Positions 52,145-59,796 of a stretch of 64,000 nt of DNA are shown here, in pieces. A program made the translations under genes and the position numbers. A model generated the notes under the pieces. It was not told the DNA's origin. It worked only from the letters and a program-made list of their open reading frames with translations, and did not search any database. The first letter of the stretch is position 1; each line of letters opens with the position of its first letter. Origin of the DNA: Mycobacterium interjectum (lineage in GTDB: Bacteria; Actinomycetota; Actinomycetes; Mycobacteriales; Mycobacteriaceae); NCBI GenBank assembly GCA_002102225.1, contig LQPB01000092.1, positions 62,001-126,000 on the forward strand, in the 5' to 3' direction.

Positions 52145-53239
52145 GTGACCGACATCTCGCGGCGAGCGTTCGGCCGAATGGCCGCGGGCGCGGGCGTGCT
52201 GGGCAGCGTCGGGATTTCCGAAGGCTGCGCCAAACCGGGGTCCGAGCGCGGCAGGCCTACCGGCCCCGCCGCGGCGGCCAAGGGTGTGGGAATCGTGCTG
52301 TCCCATGAGCAGTTCCGCACCGATCAGCTGGTCGCGCAGGCACAGGCCGCCGAACACGCCGGCTTCCAATACGCCTGGGCGAGCGACCATATCCAGCCGT
52401 GGCAGGACGACGAGGGGCACTCGATGTTTCCCTGGCTGACCCTGGCCCTGGTCGGCAACGGCACCAGCCGCATCTCGTTCGGCACCGGGGTGACCTGCCC
52501 GACCTACCGCTATCACCCCGCAACGGTGGCCCAGGCGTTCGCGTCCCTGGCCCTCCTCAGCCCGGGTCGGGTGTTTCTGGGATTGGGCACCGGCGAGCGC
52601 CTCAACGAACAAGCCACCACCAACGCCTACGGCAACTACCGCGAGCGCCACGACCGGCTGATCGAGGCGATCACGCTGATCCGGCAACTGTGGAGCGGTT
52701 CGCGAATATCCTTCTCCGGACGCCACTTTCAGACGAATTCCCTGAAGCTTTACGACGTCCCCGCCACTCCGCCGCCGATCTTCGTCGCCGCCAGCGGCCC
52801 CAAAAGCGCAACGCTGGCCGGTCAATACGGCGACGGATGGATCACCCAGGCTCGCGACGTCACCAATGCGAAGTTGTTGGCCGCGTTCGGCGCCGGGGCG
52901 CGCGCGGCCGGGCGCGATGCCGCCAGCCTGGGCAAGCGCGCCGAGTTGTTCGCCGTGGTCGGGGACAACGCCGTGGCCGCCCGCGCCGCCACCCTGTGGC
53001 GCTTCACCGCCGGAGCCGTCGATCAGCCCAATCCCGAGGAGATCCAACGCGCCGCGGAGTCGAATCCGATTGACAAGGTCCTGGACAACTGGGCGGTCGG
53101 GACCGATCCCGCGCCGCACATCGATGCCGTACAGAAGGTTCTCGACGCCGGAGCCGTACCGTTTCTGCACTTCCCACAAGACGATCCCATCACCGCCATC
53201 GACTTCTACCGCACCGACGTCTTGCCCAAACTGCGCTGA
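52145..53239 (+). CDS. fgd2: F420-dependent hydroxymycolic acid dehydrogenase / Fgd2 (Rv0132c-like)
   Basis: A 364-aa LLM-type F420 protein with a twin-arginine export signal: ISRRAFGRMAAGAGVLGSVG (RR at residues 6-7). The LLM core shows EHAGFQYAWASDHIQPWQDDEG, SFGTGVTCPTYRYHPATVAQAF, RVFLGLGTGERLNEQATT and IFVAASGPKSATLAGQYGDGWI, which resemble F420-dependent glucose-6-phosphate dehydrogenase. Rv0132c was reported to oxidise hydroxymycolates to ketomycolates and to lack G6P activity. GTG at 52145. Divergent from the GNAT gene; the hemerythrin gene follows with its own promoter. Confidence 0.92.
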   Translation: MTDISRRAFGRMAAGAGVLGSVGISEGCAKPGSERGRPTGPAAAAKGVGIVLSHEQFRTDQLVAQAQAAEHAGFQYAWASDHIQPWQDDEGHSMFPWLTLALVGNGTSRISFGTGVTCPTYRYHPATVAQAFASLALLSPGRVFLGLGTGERLNEQATTNAYGNYRERHDRLIEAITLIRQLWSGSRISFSGRHFQTNSLKLYDVPATPPPIFVAASGPKSATLAGQYGDGWITQARDVTNAKLLAAFGAGARAAGRDAASLGKRAELFAVVGDNAVAARAATLWRFTAGAVDQPNPEEIQRAAESNPIDKVLDNWAVGTDPAPHIDAVQKVLDAGAVPFLHFPQDDPITAIDFYRTDVLPKLR

Positions 53240-53273
53240 AGTCCTTTGCGGCTTTTCGCTTGCCCCTCCTTGC

Positions 53274-53298
53274 GTTTCAACGGATCTCACCCGGGTAC
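53274..53298 (+). promoter_or_regulatory. SigF-type promoter of the hemerythrin gene
   Basis: CGTTT (GTTT at 53274-53277), 15 nt, GGGTAC (53293-53298). This matches the SigF pattern GGTTT-N15-17-GGGTA. It lies 29 nt before the ATG at 53328. Confidence 0.65.
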
Positions 53299-53327
53299 TC
53301 GCGGATCAATATCACGGAAGGCAAGGC

Positions 53328-53912
53328 ATGGACGCAATCACTTTTCTTCGCCACGACCACAAGAGCGTGCTCGGTTTGTTCGAATCGCTCGACGGTGCAC
53401 CGTCGAACGAGGGCGCCGAAAGCAGCGGCCTGGAGACGATGGTCAACAACCTCATCATTGCCGAGTCGCAGCATGAAGCGATCGAGGAACAGTTCTTCTG
53501 GCCCGCGGTGCGCGGCGCGATCGAGAACGGAGACACACTCGCCGACAAGGCGATTGAGCAGGAGCAGGCCGGCAAGAAGCTGCTACAGCGGCTGGAGGAC
53601 GGCAAGCCGGGCGACCCGGATTACCACGAGGCCCTGCAGGAGTTCATCAAAGCCGGTCGCGAACACATCGCCTACGAACAAGACGTCGTATGGCCTCAGG
53701 TCGAAGCCGTGTTGAGCCGCGACGAACTCGAGAAGATCGGCGAAAAACTGGAAACCGCAAAGAAAGTGGCACCCACCCGTCCGCATCCCAACACCCCGCC
53801 CAATCCGGTTGTGCTCAAGACCGTCGGGATGGGCGCGGCGGTCGTGGACCACGTGCGCGACGCGGTCACCGGCCGAGCAGAGGACAACCCGCCGGACCCG
53901 CAAATCAAGTGA
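53328..53912 (+). CDS. Hemerythrin HHE domain-containing protein
   Basis: A 194-aa protein whose first 145 residues are a hemerythrin four-helix bundle: ITFLRHDHKSVLGLFE (His9, His11), AESQHEAIEEQFFWPAV and AGREHIAYEQDVVWPQVE, the H...HxxxE and HxxxE/D ligands of a diiron site. The tail is Pro-rich then a short hydrophobic stretch (VVLKTVGMGAAVVDHVRD). Mycobacterial HHE proteins affect peroxide/NO sensing and SigF control in M. smegmatis as reported. ATG at 53328 after GGAAGG. The gene faces the Mn-catalase, an order I recall in M. smegmatis too. Confidence 0.92.
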   Translation: MDAITFLRHDHKSVLGLFESLDGAPSNEGAESSGLETMVNNLIIAESQHEAIEEQFFWPAVRGAIENGDTLADKAIEQEQAGKKLLQRLEDGKPGDPDYHEALQEFIKAGREHIAYEQDVVWPQVEAVLSRDELEKIGEKLETAKKVAPTRPHPNTPPNPVVLKTVGMGAAVVDHVRDAVTGRAEDNPPDPQIK

Positions 53913-53919
53913 GCGATCA

Positions 53920-53958
53920 CGAAAGTCGGGCGTCGAGGCGATCGACGCCCGACTTTCG
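53920..53958. terminator. Bidirectional terminator, hemerythrin / Mn-catalase
   Basis: A perfect 16-bp stem: 53920-53935 (CGAAAGTCGGGCGTCG) with 53943-53958, loop of 7 nt. It lies between the two convergent genes, 7 nt after the hemerythrin stop. There is no long T-tract. Confidence 0.75.
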
Positions 53959-53969
53959 CTTGTCCCCAG

Positions 53970-54866
53970 TTATCCTGTGGGCGTGTGCTGTTCGTGAGTG
54001 AATGGCTTTTCGGCCACGATGGCCGGGGAACCGTGCGGGTTCTGCTCTGCGCCCTTGTTCTGGCGCTTCGTTCCGCCCAGCCATTGCTGTTCGGGCTTTT
54101 CCACGTATTCCCATTCCATGCCCTTGGGCCACGGCCCCTGGCCTTCGTTCCACGGGCCGCGAACGGACTCCCCGCCACCGTTGGACATGTTGAACGCCGT
54201 GTTCTGGAAGCGCGGGTCACCCGGCAACTGCCCGGGCGGGAAGTTCACGGGAAGCTCGTTGAGCGCGGCGGTGAACTGCTGGTAATGCGCCACCTCGCGC
54301 GTCATCAGAAAGCTCAGGGTGTCCTGCACGCCGGGATCGTCGGTGAACTGTTTGAGGTACTCGTAGACGACTTTCGCCCGGGATTCCGCGGCCACGTTGT
54401 TGCGGAGGTCCACCGAAGGGTCGCCGTTGGCGTCGATGAACGCGCCGGTCCAGTTGTTTCCCGCGGAGTCCTTGACGTCCGGGCCGCCGCCGCTGAGCAC
54501 CAGAAACAGCGGGTTGATCGCGACCTGGTGGATGATCGAGTCCCGACCATCCGTGCTGGCCACCGCCGGCATCCAGTCACACTGCTCATTGGCGATCTTC
54601 AGGTTGTCGTTGAGGCCGTCGAGCAGCATCGTGATCATCGAGCCGACCATTTCGAGGTGGCTGAGCTCCTCGGTCGCGATGTCCATGAACAGGTCGTACA
54701 TCTTCGGGTTCTTCTGCCGCAGAACGAAAGCCTGCGTGAAGTACTGCAGCGCCGCGGTGAGCTCCCCGTTGGCACCGCCGAATTGCTCCATCAGCAGCGA
54801 CGCGAACCGTGGATCGGGTCGGTCCACGCGGACCTCGAACTGGAGATCTTTGTTGTGCACAAACAT
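53970..54866 (-). CDS. Manganese catalase
   Basis: A 298-aa non-heme catalase. The dimanganese ligands are visible: ANGELTAALQYF (Glu35), IATEELSHLEMVGSMI (Glu67, His70), then AAESRAKVVYEYL (Glu) and MTREVAHYQQFTAAL (Glu/His). It breaks H2O2 down to water and O2. The C-terminal 50 residues are a polar tail (GGTKRQNKGAEQNPHGSPA). M. tuberculosis relies on KatG and has no such gene as far as I know. ATG at 54866. Transcribed from a SigF-type promoter 59 nt upstream, convergent with hemerythrin. Confidence 0.95.
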   Translation of the reverse strand: MFVHNKDLQFEVRVDRPDPRFASLLMEQFGGANGELTAALQYFTQAFVLRQKNPKMYDLFMDIATEELSHLEMVGSMITMLLDGLNDNLKIANEQCDWMPAVASTDGRDSIIHQVAINPLFLVLSGGGPDVKDSAGNNWTGAFIDANGDPSVDLRNNVAAESRAKVVYEYLKQFTDDPGVQDTLSFLMTREVAHYQQFTAALNELPVNFPPGQLPGDPRFQNTAFNMSNGGGESVRGPWNEGQGPWPKGMEWEYVEKPEQQWLGGTKRQNKGAEQNPHGSPAIVAEKPFTHEQHTPTG

Positions 54867-54924
54867 ATTGCCTGCCTAAAAGTTCTGAGTTCAGGAAAGT
54901 TCTGTGATGTCCCGTCAACGGCGG

Positions 54925-54949
54925 ATACCCGGGGCATTTGGGGCCAAAC
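54925..54949 (-). promoter_or_regulatory. SigF-type promoter of Mn-catalase
   Basis: Minus strand GTTT (54946-54949), 15 nt, GGGTAT (54925-54930), an exact match to the SigF -10 consensus. The leader to the ATG at 54866 would be about 52 nt. The rest of the 54867-55046 gap serves the divergent GAF-ANTAR gene; no second promoter is clear. Confidence 0.7.
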
Positions 54950-55046
54950 TGTCGGGCGGCCAATCCGGAGAGCGCCTGGCGATCACGCCGCGGCCAGGGC
55001 TGCCGCGGAGTGACGCACGGCGCGAGATCGTGGACAATCCGTACAC

Positions 55047-55745
55047 ATGGTGCCTTCAGACCCTGAATCCAGGCACGAGCTGGCCGTCCGGATGGCCGAA
55101 CTCGCGCGCCAGATTGCCGCGCCTCGCAGCGTCGACGACGTTCTCTCCGACGTCACTGCGGCGGCGGTGCAACTGATACCGGGAGCTGACGTCGCGGGAG
55201 TGCTGCTCGTAAAACAGGGCGGGGAGTTCGAATCCGTTGCGGATACGGATAGCTTGGCCGCGCAGCTCGACAAGCTGCAGCACGATTTCGGCGAAGGGCC
55301 CTGTGCTGACGCCGCACTCAAGCAGACCATTGTGCGGTCGGACGACATGCGCGATGAGCCTCGCTGGCCCCGATATGCGCCCGCGGCGGTTGAACACGGC
55401 GTTCTCAGTAGCCTGTCGTTCAAGCTGTACACCGCGGACCGCACCGCCGGCGCGCTCAACCTGTTCAGTTTCAAAGTCGGTGCGTGGGACGCCGACGCCG
55501 AGACGATCGGATCGGTGTTCGCCGCGCACGCCGCCGCCGCGATCTTGGCCGGGCGCCACGGTGAACAGATGCAAGCGGCGCTGTCCACACGTGACCGCAT
55601 CGGTCAGGCCAAGGGCATCATCATGGAACGCTACGGCGTGAACGACGTGCGCGCTTTCGAGATGTTGCGGGCGCTTTCCCAGGAGAGTCAGACCAAGCTC
55701 GCCGAGATCGCCCAGCGCGTCATCGAGACCCGCGGCGACGACTGA
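55047..55745 (+). CDS. GAF and ANTAR domain-containing protein
   Basis: A 232-aa sensor/RNA-binding protein. GAF domain at about residues 25-165: AAAVQLIPGADVAGVLLVKQGG, HDFGEGPCADAALKQTIVRSDD, SSLSFKLYTADRTAGALNLFS. ANTAR domain from about 175: LSTRDRIGQAKGIIMERYGV and MLRALSQESQTKLAEIAQRVIE, the three-helix RNA-binding antiterminator fold that binds dual stem-loops. Such proteins regulate by antitermination after a signal. It lies between a SigF-driven catalase and fadE1, starting ATG 55047, and ends 27 nt before fadE1. Confidence 0.9.
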   Translation: MVPSDPESRHELAVRMAELARQIAAPRSVDDVLSDVTAAAVQLIPGADVAGVLLVKQGGEFESVADTDSLAAQLDKLQHDFGEGPCADAALKQTIVRSDDMRDEPRWPRYAPAAVEHGVLSSLSFKLYTADRTAGALNLFSFKVGAWDADAETIGSVFAAHAAAAILAGRHGEQMQAALSTRDRIGQAKGIIMERYGVNDVRAFEMLRALSQESQTKLAEIAQRVIETRGDD

Positions 55746-55772
55746 CCCGCTGCCGCCGCCATCTAGGATGAG

Positions 55773-57122
55773 ATGGCCTTGTCAACGAGTCCGGTGCGGC
55801 GCTGCGCCGGGGAACGGTGGGCCACGGTGTGGGACTTCGAAACGGACCCGGAATACCAGGCGAAGCTGGACTGGGTCGAAAAATTCATGACGGACGAGCT
55901 CGAACCGCTCGATCTCGTCGCTCTCGACCCGTATGACAAGAAGAACGCCGAGATGATGGCAATCCTGCGGCCGCTGCAGCAGCAGGTGAAGGACCAAGGG
56001 CTGTGGGCCGCGCACCTGCGACCCGACCTCGGTGGCCAGGGCTTCGGTCAGGTCAAGCTCGCGCTGCTCAACGAGATCCTCGGGCGCTCCCGCTGGGCGC
56101 CGTCGGTGTTCGGCTGCCAGGCACCGGACTCCGGCAACGCCGAGATCCTCGCGCTGTTCGGCACCGACGAGCAAAAGGCGCGCTACCTGCAACCGCTGCT
56201 CGACGGGGAGATCACCTCCTGCTATTCGATGACCGAGCCACAGGGTGGTTCGGACCCCGGGCAGTTCGTCACCGCCGCGACCCGCGACGGCGACTACTGG
56301 GTTATCAACGGCGAGAAGTGGTTTTCCACCAACGCCAAGCACGCGTCGTTCTTCATCGTCATGGCCGTCACCAACCCCGAGTCGCGCACCTACGACAAGA
56401 TGTCGCTGTTCATCGTTCCGGCCGAGACGCCGGGCATCGAGATCGTGCGCAACGTGGGCGTGGGCGCCGAGTCCTCGAAGCGCGCCAGCCACGGCTACGT
56501 CCGCTACACCGATGTCCGCGTGCCCGCCGACCACGTACTGGGTGGCGAGGGCCAGGCGTTCATGATCGCGCAGACCCGGCTCGGGGGTGGCCGCATCCAC
56601 CACGCAATGCGCACGATCGCGTTGGCGCGCAGCGCCTTTGACATGATGTGCGAGCGTGCGGTGTCGCGGAAGACCAGGCATGGCCGGCTCTCCGACTTCC
56701 AGATGACCCAGGAGAAGGTCGCCGACAGCTGGATCCAGATCGAGCAGTTCCGGCTGCTGGTGTTGCGCACCGCATGGCTCATCGACAAGCACCACGACTA
56801 CCAGAAGGTGCGCCGCGACATCGCGGCGGTGAAGGTCGCGATGCCCCAGGTGCTGCACGACGTCGTGCAGCGGGCGATGCACCTGCACGGCGCGCTCGGC
56901 GTCTCCGACGAGATGCCGTTCGTCAAGATGATGGTCGCCGCCGAGTCGTTGGGCATCGCCGACGGAGCCACCGAGCTGCACAAGATGACGGTGGCGCGCC
57001 GCACGTTGCGCGAATACCAGCCCGTGGCAACGCCTTTCCCGTCTCAGCACATACCGACCCGGCGCGCCGAGGCGCAGGCCCGCCTGGCCGAGCGTCTCGA
57101 ACACTCGATCGCCGAGTTTTAA
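55773..57122 (+). CDS. fadE1: Acyl-CoA dehydrogenase FadE1-like
   Basis: A 449-aa long-chain acyl-CoA dehydrogenase of the ACAD11-like group. It shows CYSMTEPQGGSDPGQFVTAA, WVINGEKWFSTNAKHASFF, RLGGGRIHHAMRTIALARSA, AMHLHGALGVSDEMPFVKMM and IADGATELHKMTVARRTLREY, where GATELHK replaces the classic G-G-T-x-E region. The start WDFETDPEYQAKLDWVEKFM is the same as I remember for Rv0131c. ATG at 55773; the first 18 residues (ALSTSPVRRCAGERWATV) are not conserved, so an internal GTG at 55827 is possible. It is 27 nt after the GAF-ANTAR gene and convergent with htdZ. Confidence 0.92.
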   Translation: MALSTSPVRRCAGERWATVWDFETDPEYQAKLDWVEKFMTDELEPLDLVALDPYDKKNAEMMAILRPLQQQVKDQGLWAAHLRPDLGGQGFGQVKLALLNEILGRSRWAPSVFGCQAPDSGNAEILALFGTDEQKARYLQPLLDGEITSCYSMTEPQGGSDPGQFVTAATRDGDYWVINGEKWFSTNAKHASFFIVMAVTNPESRTYDKMSLFIVPAETPGIEIVRNVGVGAESSKRASHGYVRYTDVRVPADHVLGGEGQAFMIAQTRLGGGRIHHAMRTIALARSAFDMMCERAVSRKTRHGRLSDFQMTQEKVADSWIQIEQFRLLVLRTAWLIDKHHDYQKVRRDIAAVKVAMPQVLHDVVQRAMHLHGALGVSDEMPFVKMMVAAESLGIADGATELHKMTVARRTLREYQPVATPFPSQHIPTRRAEAQARLAERLEHSIAEF

Positions 57123-57142
57123 CCGCCGTTCCGCGCCCCATG

Positions 57143-57203
57143 CGCGACACATAACCCTCTGCGACGACACGCCGAAAAACGTCGCGACAGTTTATGTTTC
57201 GCG
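57143..57203. repeat. Dispersed palindromic repeat, copy 3
   Basis: Left arm 57143-57166 (CGCGACACATAACCCTCTGC...) pairs imperfectly with 57180-57203. The central GACACGCCGAAAAAC is in the loop. The first 33 bases match copy 2 (20242) with three differences. Located in the convergent gap between fadE1 and htdZ. Confidence 0.6.
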
Positions 57204-57220
57204 GGCGCCGGCGAGCTTGA

Positions 57221-57676
57221 TCAGGAGATGTAGCGCACGATGCTTTCGGCCACACACGCCGGCTTGGCGGCACCCTCGATCTCGACGGTGGTCGACACCG
57301 TCGCCTGCACGGCGCCGTCGCCGAGGTCGTCGACCTTGACCAGCGAGCTTTGCGCGCGCACCCGCGAGCCCACCGGCACCGGGGCGGGAAAGCGAACCTT
57401 GTTCAGGCCGTAGTTGATTGCCAATTTGATGCCGTTGACGGTGTACATCTCATGCTGCAACCGCGGCAGCAGCGCCAGCGTCATGAAACCGTGAGCGATG
57501 GTGGTGCCGAACGGGCCGGCGGCCGCCCGTTCCGGGTCGACGTGGATCCATTGGTGATCGCCGGTGGCGTCGGCGAACAGGTTGACCTCCTCCTGGGTGA
57601 TGGTCACCCAGTCGCTCTGCCCGATCTGTTCGCCCGTGGCGGCGGCGAGGTCGGCCACTGAATCGAAGGTGCGCAT
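57221..57676 (-). CDS. htdZ: (R)-specific enoyl-CoA hydratase, MaoC-like (HtdZ)
   Basis: A 151-aa single hotdog hydratase with the MaoC hydratase-2 motif: NLFADATGDHQWIHVDPERA gives the catalytic Asp and His, followed by GPFGTTIAHGFMTLALLP. It hydrates 2-enoyl-CoA to (R)-3-hydroxyacyl-CoA. Size equals Rv0130. ATG at 57676 after GAGGAGG. The longer open frame upstream has no family similarity. It is convergent with fadE1. Confidence 0.94.
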   Translation of the reverse strand: MRTFDSVADLAAATGEQIGQSDWVTITQEEVNLFADATGDHQWIHVDPERAAAGPFGTTIAHGFMTLALLPRLQHEMYTVNGIKLAINYGLNKVRFPAPVPVGSRVRAQSSLVKVDDLGDGAVQATVSTTVEIEGAAKPACVAESIVRYIS

Positions 57677-57736
57677 TGGTCCTCCTCGGGGTGCTGACGG
57701 TGCCCGCATGCACCCTATCGGAGCCGGATCCTGGCC

Positions 57737-57761
57737 GTTTCGCGCGCCGCCGCGCGGGAAA
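57737..57761 (+). promoter_or_regulatory. Possible SigF-like promoter before a small ORF
   Basis: GTTT (57737-57740), 15 nt, GGGAAA (57756-57761). The spacing matches SigF sites, but the -10 deviates in one or two bases. The ATG of the small ORF lies 11 nt downstream. Confidence 0.25.
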
Positions 57762-57771
57762 CCTCCCTCCC

Positions 57772-57948
57772 ATGCCGGAAAACAAGGGCCACAGAGCCGA
57801 GGAAGACGTAGAACCCGAAGTGCACGAGGCTCGATCCCGCGCCGCCGAGGGCGAGGACGGCTCGTATGTCGGGGCGGCCGGTCCCGACGACGCCATCGAT
57901 GCCGGCGAAACGGGCGCTGAAGCCCGCAGCCAGGACGGCCGGCGGTAG
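57772..57948 (+). CDS. Small acidic hypothetical protein (58 aa)
   Basis: A 58-aa frame starting MPENKGHRAEEDVEPEVHEA and ending TGAEARSQDGRR. It is very rich in Glu, Asp, Ala and Gly, with no signal or hydrophobic segment; likely disordered. It lies between htdZ (divergent) and the phosphoesterase gene 15 nt downstream. There is no good ribosome-binding site, but a SigF-like promoter would give a nearly leaderless mRNA. I do not recognise a family, and the frame may be chance. Confidence 0.5.
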   Translation: MPENKGHRAEEDVEPEVHEARSRAAEGEDGSYVGAAGPDDAIDAGETGAEARSQDGRR

Positions 57949-57962
57949 CGCAAGATGGCCGT

Positions 57963-58460
57963 GTGAGGCTGCTGATGATCGCCGACACTCACGTTCCCCG
58001 GCGCGCCCGCGACCTGCCCGCGCAGCTGTGGGACGAGGTTGGCGGCGCCGATGTCGTCGTGCACGCCGGCGACTGGGTATCGCCCGAATTGCTCGACGAC
58101 CTGGAATCCAGGGCCGCGCGGCTGATCGCGTGCTGGGGAAACAACGACGGGCCGGCGTTGCGGGCGCGGCTACCGGAGCGGGCCGACGCCACGCTGGACG
58201 GATTGCGCCTGACCGTGGTGCACGAGACGGGGGCGGCGGCCGGCCGGGACGCGCGGATGTCGCGGCTCTACCCCGACAGCGACCTGCTGGTGTTCGGCCA
58301 CAGCCACATCCCATGGGACACGACGACCGAAACGGGCCTGCGCCTGCTCAATCCGGGGTCGCCCACGGACCGTCGCCGGCAACCGCGTTGCAGCTACATG
58401 ACGGCCCGGGTGGTCAACGGGGAGCTGGCGGACGTCGTCCTGCATCTCCTCGACAAGTAG
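57963..58460 (+). CDS. YfcE/MJ0936-type metallophosphoesterase
   Basis: A 165-aa calcineurin-like phosphoesterase with all metal motifs: MIADTHVP (Asp8, His10), VVHAGDWVS (Asp37), CWGNNDGPALR (GNND, 59-62), VVHETGAA and VFGHSHIPW (GHSH). The usual YfcE members hydrolyse phosphodiesters, including cyclic nucleotides; the substrate here is not known. GTG at 57963. It is followed by the MarR-ABC operon 57 nt downstream. Confidence 0.92.
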   Translation: MRLLMIADTHVPRRARDLPAQLWDEVGGADVVVHAGDWVSPELLDDLESRAARLIACWGNNDGPALRARLPERADATLDGLRLTVVHETGAAAGRDARMSRLYPDSDLLVFGHSHIPWDTTTETGLRLLNPGSPTDRRRQPRCSYMTARVVNGELADVVLHLLDK

Positions 58461-58516
58461 CTGGGAGCTAGGCCCTACACAGGCCGCACACATATTTAGC
58501 TCGTAAACAGAGGTAT

Positions 58517-58978
58517 ATGGCTGCAGTGACGATGGGCACCGATCTGGTCGCCGAGGTGTTCGGCGTCGTCGGCAGGTTTCGCCGCCAACTTCGCCGGTCG
58601 GCCGGGCGCGGGCTGGACTCCGCCCGGCTGTCCGAGGCGCAGGCGGAGCTGCTGTGGCTCGTCGGCCGGCGACCGGGGATCTCGGTCAGCGTCGCCGCCG
58701 CGGAGCTCGGCCTGGTGCCCAACACCGCGTCCACCCTGGTTTCCAAGCTGGTCGGCAACGGCTTGCTGATCCGGACCGTCGGCGAGACCGACCGCCGCGT
58801 CGGCCAGCTGCGGCTCCCCGAGCCCACCCAGCAACTCGTCGACGCGTCTCGGGCCGCGCGGCGGGAGTTGCTCTCGGACGTGCTCGGTGAACTCGATGAT
58901 GACCAAATCGACTCCCTGACAAAGGGATTGGAGGTCCTTGACACAATGACCCGACGACTACAGGAGCGGCGATCATGA
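58517..58978 (+). CDS. MarR family transcriptional regulator
   Basis: A 153-aa winged helix regulator: LSEAQAELLWLVGRRPGISVSVAAAELGLVPNTASTLVSKLVGNGLL (quoted as ends LSEAQ...GNGLL) contains the recognition helix, followed by the wing RTVGETDRRVGQLRLPEP and C-terminal dimer helix. Its stop overlaps the ATG of the ABC ATPase (ATGA), so it is made together with the exporter and likely represses it. ATG at 58517 or 58532. The upstream region 58461-58516 contains the AT-rich CACATATTTAGCTCGTAAAC, a likely promoter. Confidence 0.92.
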   Translation: MAAVTMGTDLVAEVFGVVGRFRRQLRRSAGRGLDSARLSEAQAELLWLVGRRPGISVSVAAAELGLVPNTASTLVSKLVGNGLLIRTVGETDRRVGQLRLPEPTQQLVDASRAARRELLSDVLGELDDDQIDSLTKGLEVLDTMTRRLQERRS

Positions 58979-59796
58979 GCGAACGACTGCCGATGGCGAT
59001 CGACTGCCAAAACCTGACCTACCGCTACGGCCAGTTCACCGCGGTCGACGACGTGACCCTGCAGGTGCGGCCCGGCGAGACCATGGGCCTGCTGGGGCCC
59101 AACGGCGCGGGAAAGACGACGCTCGTCCGCATGCTCACCACCCTGACGCCGGTGCAGCAGGGCGAACTACGCATTTTCGGCATGGACGCCCGCGATCAGA
59201 CGGTGGATATCCGCAGCAATATCGGCTATGTCCCGCAACAGCTTTCGATCGAGCCGTCGTTGACCGGCCGGCAGAACGTGCAGTGGTTCGCCCGGCTGTA
59301 CGGTGTGCCGCGCGCGTGCCGGGCCGAACGGGTGGCGCAGGCGCTGGACGCCATGGAGCTGCTCGACGTGGCCGACCGGCGGGCCGGAGCCTATTCCGGC
59401 GGCATGGTGCGCCGCCTCGAGGTGGCCCAGGCGCTGGTGAACCGCCCGTCACTGCTGGTGCTCGACGAACCGACGGTAGGGCTGGACCCGATCGCCCGGG
59501 ACGGGGTCTGGCGGCAGGTACAGAGCATGCAGGCCCAGTTCGGCATGACCGTGCTGCTCACCACCCATTACATGGAAGAGGCCGACGCGCTGTGTGATCG
59601 GGTCGCGCTGATGCACCGAGGCCGGTTGCGCGCAGTGGGTACGCCCGCGGAGCTGAAATCGCGGGTGTCACCGGGCGCCACGCTCGAGGATGTGTTCCGC
59701 CACTACGCCGCATCCGACCTCGCCGAGGAGTCGGAGGCCTCCGCGTCCTTCCGTGAAATCCGTTCCAGCAGAAAGGTTGCCAGCCGTGCCAGTTGA
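58975..59796 (+). CDS. ABC transporter ATP-binding protein (DrrA-like)
   Basis: A 273-aa ATPase with Walker A GPNGAGKTTL (41-50), Q-loop PQQLSIEPSLTGRQN, signature YSGGMVRRLEVAQAL, Walker B LLVLDEPTVGLDP and H-loop LLTTHYMEEADALCD. The LEDVFRHYA C-terminal extension is that of DrrA/daunorubicin-type exporters. It pairs with the ABC-2 permease, whose GTG lies 11 nt inside its end. A lipid, drug or antibiotic substrate is possible; context gives no substrate. Confidence 0.94.
   Translation: MSERLPMAIDCQNLTYRYGQFTAVDDVTLQVRPGETMGLLGPNGAGKTTLVRMLTTLTPVQQGELRIFGMDARDQTVDIRSNIGYVPQQLSIEPSLTGRQNVQWFARLYGVPRACRAERVAQALDAMELLDVADRRAGAYSGGMVRRLEVAQALVNRPSLLVLDEPTVGLDPIARDGVWRQVQSMQAQFGMTVLLTTHYMEEADALCDRVALMHRGRLRAVGTPAELKSRVSPGATLEDVFRHYAASDLAEESEASASFREIRSSRKVASRAS

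Noticed and set aside
52145-53239. Annotation as F420-dependent glucose-6-phosphate dehydrogenase
   Set aside because: The twin-arginine signal and the position of Rv0132c indicate the exported Fgd2/hydroxymycolate dehydrogenase rather than cytosolic Fgd1.
51488-53290. A 600-codon minus-strand frame containing the GNAT gene
   Set aside because: Only the last 201 codons match a GNAT; the rest is antisense to fgd2, so the start was placed at 52093.
55782-57170. Open frame of about 460 codons opposite fadE1
   Set aside because: Antisense to a full-length acyl-CoA dehydrogenase; no motif.
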